64,000 bases of DNA. Source: Limnohabitans sp. Rim28 (lineage in GTDB: Bacteria; Pseudomonadota; Gammaproteobacteria; Burkholderiales; Burkholderiaceae_C). A model generated the notes under the pieces. The model did no database searches and was not told the DNA's origin. It saw only the letters and a program-made list of their open reading frames with translations. The stretch is from assembly GCF_000293865.2 (NCBI RefSeq), contig NZ_ALKN02000009.1, forward strand, positions 62,001-126,000, given 5' to 3'. Within the stretch, counting starts at the first letter, position 1. Each line of letters begins with the position of its first letter. The position numbers were made by a program, and so were the translations under genes. Shown here piece after piece: positions 33,925 to 40,899 of this stretch.

Positions 33925-35019
33925 TCAGAGTTCTTTGTCCCAGTCACGCAATGGTTTGGCTCCGCGCTTGCGCAGCTCCTCCATATAGGTCTTCAAGATC
34001 TGGGCAGCTGGTCCCCGTGAGGCATTGGCCTTTACCCAATCCGCAGTGATGTTGGGCATGGTTTTCGCCCATTTTTCCCGCTCGCCCTGGGCCATTGGCG
34101 CAATCTTTACAGGAACTGCTTGCTTGGCACCTTGTTCGCCGATGGCTTTGAGTGCCGCTTCATACCGCTGCATCAGCGTATCGCCAAGAACTCGCGAATA
34201 CTCAAGGCCAACGTCTTTGACAATTTTTCGAATCTCGGGTGGGAGTGCATTGAAACTGTCTTTGTTCATCGCCATACCGCCGTTGTACAAAGCGCCAATA
34301 TCTACAGTGGTCACGAAGGGAGCAACCTCATAAATCTTGTTGGGCAAAATGCCCGTTGAAATCGAAATGGTGCCTTCACTGACCCCCGTCTGAATGTCGG
34401 TGTAGTAGCTGGTCAGCGATCCATCGACTGGTACGGCTCCAGAACCACGCAGCCAAACACCAACAGCGCCCGGTGCAGAGATTTTTTTTCCGTTCAGATC
34501 AGCATAGGTATTGATGGGCGTCTTGGTGAACAGGTGATAAGTGTCTACGCCAGATGCTCCGAGGAACACCATATTGTTACGATCCCATTCTGCTTTGAGG
34601 GCCGGAACTTTTTCGTTCATCTCGTTTGCCACTTGCAAGATAGTTCTCACATCACCCGTGGCAAAAGGCGTGACGGTCCCAAACTGCGTCAAAGGCATCT
34701 TGGATGCCTCCAAGCTGGCAAACACCCAACCAATATCGGCGATACCCGAACCTACACTGGACAAGGTAGCGTTCATCTTATAAAGCTGCCCTCCGTAAGA
34801 TTCCTTCCAATCGATCTTGTAGCCTTTGCCAAGTGCCTCAACTCGCTTGTTCACCTCTGGTACAAAGAGTGTGCTCATCAGACCAACCCAAGGCAACGAT
34901 GTGGGATGGCTGGAGGCAATTGTGAGTTTGAAGGTTTGCTGAGCCTGAACCGGCATCAACACCGATGAAGCCAGCACAGTGACGCACAGGGCCGTCTTGA
35001 TTAACTTTCGCTTTTGCAT
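33925..35019 (-). CDS. dctP: TRAP transporter substrate-binding protein DctP
   Basis: This 364-residue periplasmic TRAP binding protein has a signal peptide (LIKTALCVTVLASSVLMPVQAQQ), then FKLTIASSHPTSLPWVGLMSTLFVPEV, typical of the DctP/TAXI group. The ligand arginine and region GWVFASLEASKMPLTQFGTVTPF and KISAPGAVGVWLRGSGAVPVDG are visible. AGGAGAGAG precedes the ATG at 35017-35019. It lies between the dioxygenase and dctQ in the leftward operon; a hairpin follows it. The ligand is unknown, but dioxygenase neighbours suggest an aromatic acid or hydroxylated product. Confidence 0.94.
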   Translation of the reverse strand: MQKRKLIKTALCVTVLASSVLMPVQAQQTFKLTIASSHPTSLPWVGLMSTLFVPEVNKRVEALGKGYKIDWKESYGGQLYKMNATLSSVGSGIADIGWVFASLEASKMPLTQFGTVTPFATGDVRTILQVANEMNEKVPALKAEWDRNNMVFLGASGVDTYHLFTKTPINTYADLNGKKISAPGAVGVWLRGSGAVPVDGSLTSYYTDIQTGVSEGTISISTGILPNKIYEVAPFVTTVDIGALYNGGMAMNKDSFNALPPEIRKIVKDVGLEYSRVLGDTLMQRYEAALKAIGEQGAKQAVPVKIAPMAQGEREKWAKTMPNITADWVKANASRGPAAQILKTYMEELRKRGAKPLRDWDKEL

Positions 35020-35073
35020 GTCTCTCTCCTAGGTTGTTATGAAAAAATCCGCACGCCGGTCGTGTATCAAAAA

Positions 35074-35904
35074 CTACTGCAGTGGATTCAGTACAAAGTT
35101 AAATTCAAGCAGATGGTCACCGTTGGATTGTTGCTTCCAACTGACCACCAGTGAATGCCGTACGCCAAACACGACATCCGAATCCAGATATTGGTCACCA
35201 TCGCGAAACACATGCGTGATCAAAGTCTCGTAGCCTTCAGCTTTGATCATGAAATGCAAATGTGCCGGTCGCCACGGGTGGTTATTGCTAGCACGCAACA
35301 TTTCACCTACGGGCCCATCGCTTGGAATTGGATAAGCCTCTGCCAAAATGGTTTTAAAGTCGAAACTACCATCCGTTCGCGATTGCAAAACACCACGTGC
35401 CTGAGGGTGGGCCAAATCCGCGTACTGCACATCGTAATTGCCGTCCGCATCGGCCTGCCACACCTCGATGGTGGCATTGGCCACTGGCTGACCGTCCAGC
35501 CCAAGGACATGGCCACGCACCCAACAAGGCATGCCACTGGCGCCATTGGCAACATCCTGTCCGTTTTGGTAAGAAGGGGCGCCCTCAATATAGAAGGGCC
35601 CAAATACGGTCGCTTCTGTACATCCAACGGGCTTCTTGTTGTTCATGGCCACCGTCAGCATGGACAACCCCAAGGTGTCAGACAAAAGGATAAATTCTTG
35701 GCGCTTGTCATCGCACTTTTGGCCGGTCCGTGTCAGAAAATCAATGCCCCTAAACCATTCCTCTTCGGTCAGCTTGACTTCGCGCGCGAAGGCGTGCAAG
35801 TGCTGGATCAAGCTACTCAGGATTTCCTTGAGTCGAGGATCAGGTGTTTTCGAGAAACGCTCGATCACAGCTTGGGTGATGGTGTCCTCGTTGAGATTGC
35901 GCAT
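35074..35904 (-). CDS. Intradiol ring-cleavage dioxygenase, hydroxyquinol 1,2-dioxygenase type
   Basis: This 276-residue non-heme iron(III) dioxygenase cleaves catechol-like rings between the two hydroxyls. Aligned with hydroxyquinol dioxygenases, the iron ligands are Tyr157 (GNYDVQ), Tyr191 (AYPIPSDGP), His215 and His217 (RPAHLHF). The family N-terminal helical domain (about 1-95) with TEEEWFRGIDFLTRTGQ is complete. The hydroxyquinol type is favoured by YPIPSDGPVGEMLRA and HVFRDGDQYLDSDVVFGV. It is the first gene of the leftward operon and is divergent from a LysR regulator, the usual arrangement for aromatic pathways. Catechol or another triol could also be the substrate. Confidence 0.92.
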   Translation of the reverse strand: MRNLNEDTITQAVIERFSKTPDPRLKEILSSLIQHLHAFAREVKLTEEEWFRGIDFLTRTGQKCDDKRQEFILLSDTLGLSMLTVAMNNKKPVGCTEATVFGPFYIEGAPSYQNGQDVANGASGMPCWVRGHVLGLDGQPVANATIEVWQADADGNYDVQYADLAHPQARGVLQSRTDGSFDFKTILAEAYPIPSDGPVGEMLRASNNHPWRPAHLHFMIKAEGYETLITHVFRDGDQYLDSDVVFGVRHSLVVSWKQQSNGDHLLEFNFVLNPLQ

Positions 35905-36038
35905 GCGCCGGTCTCCTGCTTTTTATACTAGGGTGATTGAACTTTAAACGCTCAACGCGATTCAAAAAACTTAGCTGACGCAAATGTCTTTTCCGCCTAG
36001 CGAAAAAAATCCAGTTAAAGTGCCAGAAAGGAGAACGT

Positions 36039-36968
36039 GTGGACCGCTTCGTAGAAATCCAGCTCTTTATCCAGGTTGCTGAGACTGGAAGCCTCAGCCG
36101 TGCCGCTGAAGCACTTAACTTGTCCAATGCGGCGGCAAGCCGACACCTTCAGGCTTTAGAGAGCAGACTGGACTCTCGCCTGGTTGAGCGCAATACTCGG
36201 CGTCTTTATTTAACAGACACTGGACAGGATTTCTTCAACCGCACCAAGGCAGTGCTAGCCGATCTGCAGGACGCTGAAGATGCCGTCAACGCCAGCGCAC
36301 TTAACCCCTCAGGGACTTTGCGGATAACAGCTTCGCTCTCCTTTTCTATGCAACACATTGCGCCATTGCTGCGCGCCTACACCGAGCGTTATCCCAACGT
36401 GAAAATTCATGTGGAAGCAGCTAACCGCTACTTAGACATCATCGACAACAACATCGATGTGTCCATACGCACACGGGAGTACGAGCCCGACTCCAACATC
36501 ACTGTAAGGCGACTCGCCCGAACACGTCGGATACTTGTTGCTTCACCCCGTTATCTGGCGCGCAATGGCAAGCCTAAAACATTGGATGATCTTCAGCAGC
36601 ACCAATTCCTGATCTACACCTATGCCAACAAGCCCAATGAACTGCGCTTCACGCGCGATGGTGATGTCACAACATTGCAGGTCAAGGGATTGCTTGAGTC
36701 CAACGACGGTCAGATTTTGCGCGCCGCCGCATTCGACGGCTTGGGCATCCTGGTCCAGCCCACTTACATCGTCTACGAAGACATGGTGGCCGGCCGATTG
36801 GTTCCTTTACTCGACGATTGGGATTTACCGCACCTCACGGTGAATGTGGCTTATCCCAGCCGCAAGCATCTATCAGCCAAAGTGCGCACCTTCATTGACT
36901 TCATTGTTGAGCACTTCCAGCAAATGGATTACGAGAAAAAATGGTCCGGACGCTTTGGCGGTAGCTAA
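36039..36968 (+). CDS. LysR-family regulator, divergent from dioxygenase operon
   Basis: This 309-residue LysR protein begins with a GTG at 36039, with AAAGGAGAA a few bases upstream. The helix-turn-helix covers SLSRAAEALNLSNAAASRHLQALES, followed by the linker helix and a two-lobed effector domain (GTLRITASLSFSMQHI onwards). The 134-base gap to the dioxygenase is where it should bind, and dioxygenase genes controlled by a divergent LysR are common in aromatic pathways, so it is the probable regulator of the cluster. Its inducer would be the substrate or cleavage product. Base composition is as low in G+C as the TRAP genes. Confidence 0.92.
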   Translation: MDRFVEIQLFIQVAETGSLSRAAEALNLSNAAASRHLQALESRLDSRLVERNTRRLYLTDTGQDFFNRTKAVLADLQDAEDAVNASALNPSGTLRITASLSFSMQHIAPLLRAYTERYPNVKIHVEAANRYLDIIDNNIDVSIRTREYEPDSNITVRRLARTRRILVASPRYLARNGKPKTLDDLQQHQFLIYTYANKPNELRFTRDGDVTTLQVKGLLESNDGQILRAAAFDGLGILVQPTYIVYEDMVAGRLVPLLDDWDLPHLTVNVAYPSRKHLSAKVRTFIDFIVEHFQQMDYEKKWSGRFGGS

Positions 36969-36985
36969 GGCAAAAAATCCGACAG

Positions 36986-37038
36986 TTCCACCCCTTGCGA
37001 CACCCTAGACCCACTTCCGTTTTCTAGACAAGGTGGAA
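36986..37038 (+). repeat. Long nested inverted repeat after the LysR gene
   Basis: Outer arms TTCCACCCCTTG (36986-36997) and CAAGGTGGAA (37029-37038) pair with two extra C in the left arm. Inside them CTAGA (37005 onwards) and TCTAG (37024 onwards) also pair. AAAGCTTTTTT follows at 37045-37055. It could act as a weak terminator for the LysR gene. The remaining bases 36969-37167 show no gene. Confidence 0.4.
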
Positions 37039-37167
37039 AGAATCAAAGCTTTTTTGGAGCCGAGGATGTCAATTTCTTGCGCCAACTGGTTCAACGCTCC
37101 TCTGCCAAAATAACGCGAGCAGGCTGGGGGGTGTACATCAATGATTGCATCGGTGCATTTCTTGAGA

Positions 37168-38058
37168 TCAGTCGAATCGATCTTTTATGGCCGGCCCCAG
37201 GCCCACCTCGCGTTCCAGGACTTGGATGATGCTCGCGTAGTCATCCTGGCCAAAGCCTTGGTTTACTGCCGAATGCATTAAGGCTTGCGTCATCGCCGTT
37301 TGCCGAAGCGTCATGCTGTGGGCAACGGCCTCATCAAGAATCAGGTCAAGATCTTTGATCATCTGCACCACTGTGAAGGTGGGCGTGAAGTCCCGATTTT
37401 CCAATTGCATAGCCTTAGCTTTGACAATAGGAGAGGCAACAGCGCTGACTGTCAACACTTTCCACATGTCCTGCCATTCCAATCCACCTTTTTGCCCAAG
37501 TGTGAGCGCCTCTGCCAGCATGGCGCTTGTTTGAGCGATCATGAGGTTAACGACCAGCTTCATCAAGCGAGCCTGCTCGGCATCGCCAAGGTAAAAATGG
37601 TTGGGCCCCAAAGCCTCCAGCAGCGGCAGCACCCTTGTGTAAGCAGAACGGGGTCCGGACGCCAGAACAGTCAGCTGGGCATCTTCGGCCATCTTGTTGT
37701 TGCCTGAAACCGCCACACGCACATACTCGATGCCTTGGACCGCCAACTGAAGGGCTACCTTGGCCGAGGCAGACGGTGAGACCGTGCTGGTGTCCACAAA
37801 AACCGTCCCTGAACGTGCACTGCCTGCGACAGTAACACCTACAGCCAACAGCGCCGAGTCGTTGGGGAGCGAAGAGAAAACGACATCCGCAGCACCTATT
37901 CCAGCCGCACCGTCTTTCACAACAGTCAAGCCCTGCGCAATCGCCAGTTCCAAGCGACCCTCACTGGGATCATTGACCGTTAGAGCATGACCGGCACCCG
38001 CCAAATGCATTGCCATGGGTAGCCCCATCTTGCCGATTCCCAAAAAATGGATCTTCAT
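37168..38058 (-). CDS. 3-hydroxyisobutyrate-dehydrogenase-like NAD(P) oxidoreductase (1)
   Basis: This 296-residue beta-hydroxyacid dehydrogenase has the N-terminal Rossmann motif IHFLGIGKMGLPMAMHLAGAGHAL, the DTSTVSPS loop that binds substrate, and the catalytic lysine in RLMKLVVNLMIAQ. The family covers 3-hydroxyisobutyrate, tartronate-semialdehyde (GarR) and 4-hydroxybutyrate-type dehydrogenases; sequence does not choose between them. ATG at 38056-38058 is used, with GAGG before it. It is 61 bases after the amidohydrolase and probably shares a transcript with it and possibly with the Bug gene upstream. Confidence 0.88.
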   Translation of the reverse strand: MKIHFLGIGKMGLPMAMHLAGAGHALTVNDPSEGRLELAIAQGLTVVKDGAAGIGAADVVFSSLPNDSALLAVGVTVAGSARSGTVFVDTSTVSPSASAKVALQLAVQGIEYVRVAVSGNNKMAEDAQLTVLASGPRSAYTRVLPLLEALGPNHFYLGDAEQARLMKLVVNLMIAQTSAMLAEALTLGQKGGLEWQDMWKVLTVSAVASPIVKAKAMQLENRDFTPTFTVVQMIKDLDLILDEAVAHSMTLRQTAMTQALMHSAVNQGFGQDDYASIIQVLEREVGLGPAIKDRFD

Positions 38059-38119
38059 GGTGCGAACCTCTTTCAAAAATTGTGTGATTTCATGAATCTC
38101 GACCACTTGGTTTCATTTT

Positions 38120-39472
38120 TCAGAATCCGTTGGCGACCAAACCCAGTCCGGCCATGATCTTTTTTCCAGATGCCTGCAAAGCTGCGAGTTTGGGCGCCAG
38201 AATCACATCCAGCAAGCGACCTTGGCGCTTCTTCCAGCGCCCTGCAACCATCACACTGTCTATGTTGGCCAGCGTGGTCTGCATCACCACGGTGTTGACG
38301 GGATCATGCATAGGCTGCATGTTCAGATCATCGGAGCGAATCAGCACCAGATCGGCCTGCTTGCCTACTGCGAGCGTGCCAATTCGATGGAGTTGTCCCA
38401 GCATGCGAGCGCCCTCCACGGTGACCCAGCGTAACGCTTCACGCGTATTCACAGTGGATGTTGGAGGGATGCTGTCGTGCACGAGACGGTATTCAAAGTT
38501 ATCCAGACTACGCTGCATCCCTAAAGCCACCCTGGCCTGGGTCAACATATCACCTCCCATCACACTCTCCAGATCAACACCTAGGGACGGGGCCTTGCCT
38601 AGACGACGCAGCCTCCCAGTTATCGGATAACCATGGCCTTGCGTCATTTCATTTTCCGCCGCAACAGAGAAACTCATCCCTAAATCGCAAAAGCGTTGAA
38701 GCTGCGCGTCGCTGAGTGCGTGACCGTGCACGATGTTGATTTGCTCTCCCAAGAGTCCAGCGGCTTCCAGTTGATTCCAACCCTCTGGCGTGCGAGCAGC
38801 ACCTCCACCTTGATGCAAGGAACCCACAACTCCAAGCGCCTTGATCATTTGAAAGTCGTGGAGGGCTACCGCCAGGGTGCAATAGTGCGGCCCAAGCACA
38901 GCAGCGTGCACGTTAAGCAATTCATGACCTTGATACTTATTGAGCAGACGCTCAAGTTCAGTGCGTGGATGAGGAACTGCCCAAAATGGTTGTTCGCCCG
39001 GCTTGGGGTCGGGTTTTGGGGTGCCGTGAAAGAAGGCTGCGCGAATGCCAGACTCCAGTAAAGCAGAGATGGCTGCGTCATTGTGCGCCGGTGTCTTGTT
39101 GTTGTGACACCAGTCCACCAGCGTAGTCGTGCCGCAGTTGAGCTGATTGAGCGCACCCACCAGCGTTGCAATATGCAGATCCTCGGGCTCAAACACAGTG
39201 GCCAAACCGGCATGCATTTTTTTAAAATACTCCAGCAGTGTCCAATTGGCAGCCAGACCGCGTAATGCAGTTTGCCATGTGTGCATGTGCGCGTTGACCA
39301 GACCAGGGATCATGATGCAGCCTCCAGCATCTACCAGCAGTGCGTCATCGGCATTGATTTTGGTGGCTATCTGTGTGATTTTGTCGTCCGTTACAAGAAC
39401 ATCGGCACAAGGCAAATCACCCAAGGTGTCCATGGTGATCACTGTAGCGCCGCGAATCAGGGTGCGGTTCAT
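38120..39472 (-). CDS. Amidohydrolase of the AtzB/SsnA type
   Basis: This 450-residue metal-dependent amidohydrolase (deaminase/dechlorinase branch) has the N-terminal metal motif GLVNAHMHTW, a later metal His in GSLHQGGGAA and VHGHALSD, and the acid region SLGVDLESVMGGDML. The closest named relatives are SsnA, hydroxyatrazine hydrolase AtzB and guanine deaminase, so a deamination or N-dealkylation of a heterocycle is likely, but the substrate is unknown. ATG 39470-39472 is chosen; the longer frame begins with a TTG at 39493. It lies between a Bug gene (upstream) and a 3-hydroxyisobutyrate-type dehydrogenase. Confidence 0.9.
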   Translation of the reverse strand: MNRTLIRGATVITMDTLGDLPCADVLVTDDKITQIATKINADDALLVDAGGCIMIPGLVNAHMHTWQTALRGLAANWTLLEYFKKMHAGLATVFEPEDLHIATLVGALNQLNCGTTTLVDWCHNNKTPAHNDAAISALLESGIRAAFFHGTPKPDPKPGEQPFWAVPHPRTELERLLNKYQGHELLNVHAAVLGPHYCTLAVALHDFQMIKALGVVGSLHQGGGAARTPEGWNQLEAAGLLGEQINIVHGHALSDAQLQRFCDLGMSFSVAAENEMTQGHGYPITGRLRRLGKAPSLGVDLESVMGGDMLTQARVALGMQRSLDNFEYRLVHDSIPPTSTVNTREALRWVTVEGARMLGQLHRIGTLAVGKQADLVLIRSDDLNMQPMHDPVNTVVMQTTLANIDSVMVAGRWKKRQGRLLDVILAPKLAALQASGKKIMAGLGLVANGF

Positions 39473-39713
39473 GGACAAACGTGTTGTATTCAATGGTTGA
39501 ACTAGATTTCTATGAGTATTTAGAAAAAGCCTTTGATCAACAATACAGAAGCGGAAAATCAGTTTTCCAGCGAACGTAAAAAACGTGCACCTGCGACGGT
39601 CACAACTTGCCCTGCGGCGTTGCGCAAGATTGTCGCTGCTGGAGCCTCCTCGATTCCCGGAGCCGTTCAGGATGGCCCTTTGGATGGGTCCAAAACCTGT
39701 TCTTTCATGAGAA

Positions 39714-39742
39714 AGGAGCGCTTAAACAAGCGCCCCTTTTTT
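39714..39742. terminator. Hairpin with T-run between Bug gene 2 and the amidohydrolase
   Basis: Arms 39714-39723 and 39728-39737 pair with one mismatch around a 4-base loop. On the plus strand TTTTT follows at 39738-39742. On the minus strand, after the Bug gene, the tail is TTTCTC, so termination is weaker in that direction. It suggests the Bug gene and the amidohydrolase are mostly separate transcripts. The remaining bases 39473-39764 show no other convincing feature. Confidence 0.6.
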
Positions 39743-39764
39743 AACTCAAGCTCAAGGTGTGGGC

Positions 39765-40751
39765 TCAGGAATCGGCGCGGAAACCCAGCGCCCTGACCAA
39801 TCGGCCAGAGAACTCGGTGTCGGCCTTCATGCGTTCGGCAAACTGCTCTTGCGTGGTGGGCGTGACCTGCACACCCAAAGGTGCCACCGCTTCAGCGACA
39901 TCGGGCTGAGACAAGGCGGCGCGCAGCAAATTAGAGGCGCGGTCACGCACAGCGGCTGAGGCCGTGGCTGGCAAGAAGAAACCGAACCATTCACGCATGA
40001 CCAGTTCGTCAAAACCCTGCTCGCGGTAAGTGGCCACATTGGGGACAAAGGTGGAGCGATTCGGGCCCGATGTGGCCAAAATGCGTGCGCGGCCTGTGGC
40101 GTGATGCTGGATCCAGTCGCCCAATGGTGATGACATGGACGTGATTTGCCCACCCAAAACCTGAGGCACGCCAGGGCCAGAGCCTGCAAACGGTACGTTC
40201 AAAGATTGGATGTCGGCAATTTGTGCAAAACGGCCCGCCAACAAATGCGGCATGGAGCCAGCGCCCGGGTTACCCACAGTGGCTTTGCCAGGATTGGCTT
40301 TGGCCCAGGCCACATACTGGCGCAAATTGGTCACTTCAGCAGGCACTGCTGGGCCCACCACAAAAGCATGGTCGGTGGCGTGGCCAATGCTGATGGGCGC
40401 CACATCGGCCTGGGAGTAAGGCAACTTGGAGTAAGAGTGCGGGTACACCGTCAACATGGAAGCAGGTGTGTACAGCATGGTGGCACCGTCGCCTGCTGCG
40501 GCTTTCAAGGTCGAGACACCAATTTGGCCGCCTGCACCCGGGCGGTTTTCAATGATGATGTTGGTGGCATAAACGCCGCGCAGCTTCTCACCAATGCGAC
40601 GCGCGAACGCGTCGGTGGTGCCACCCGGTGGAAAGCCCACCACAATTCGCAAAGTCTCTGGGATGGCTTGTGCAAATGCAGGCAAGTGGCCCAAACCTAA
40701 AGCGGCAACAGCGCTGGCGCTCTGAATAAGGGCTTGACGACGGGTTTTCAT
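39765..40751 (-). CDS. Bug/TctC-family periplasmic substrate-binding protein (2)
   Basis: This 328-residue Bug protein has a signal peptide (ALIQSASAVAALGLGHLPAFAQA) and then LRIVVGFPPGGTTDAFAR, IIENRPGAGGQIGVSTLKAA, NPGKATVGNPGAGSMPHLLAG and VLGGQITSMSSPLGDW. The two-Gly loop PPGGTTD and the C-terminal ERMKADTEF are typical of the family. ATG 40749-40751 is chosen over a start 13 codons upstream. Like the other Bug proteins here, it has no transporter membrane partner in the window. It precedes the amidohydrolase behind a terminator-like hairpin. Confidence 0.92.
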   Translation of the reverse strand: MKTRRQALIQSASAVAALGLGHLPAFAQAIPETLRIVVGFPPGGTTDAFARRIGEKLRGVYATNIIIENRPGAGGQIGVSTLKAAAGDGATMLYTPASMLTVYPHSYSKLPYSQADVAPISIGHATDHAFVVGPAVPAEVTNLRQYVAWAKANPGKATVGNPGAGSMPHLLAGRFAQIADIQSLNVPFAGSGPGVPQVLGGQITSMSSPLGDWIQHHATGRARILATSGPNRSTFVPNVATYREQGFDELVMREWFGFFLPATASAAVRDRASNLLRAALSQPDVAEAVAPLGVQVTPTTQEQFAERMKADTEFSGRLVRALGFRADS

Positions 40752-40899
40752 GTTTGACTCCTGGTTTTTGATGTTGAAGGTGAAAACCAATCCATGTTAA
40801 GCGAGCACGTTCGATCAACCAAGTGAAATCAAGGCGAATCCTTACATTTCATAAGCATTTGATGCAAAAATAAAACACGAGAATTCGGCCTTTAAGCCC

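Noticed and set aside
39580-39690. 36-residue frame (minus) with the ordered string APAATILRNAAGQVVTVAG
   Set aside because: A stop precedes it directly and there is no start codon; possibly a remnant, but too short to support.
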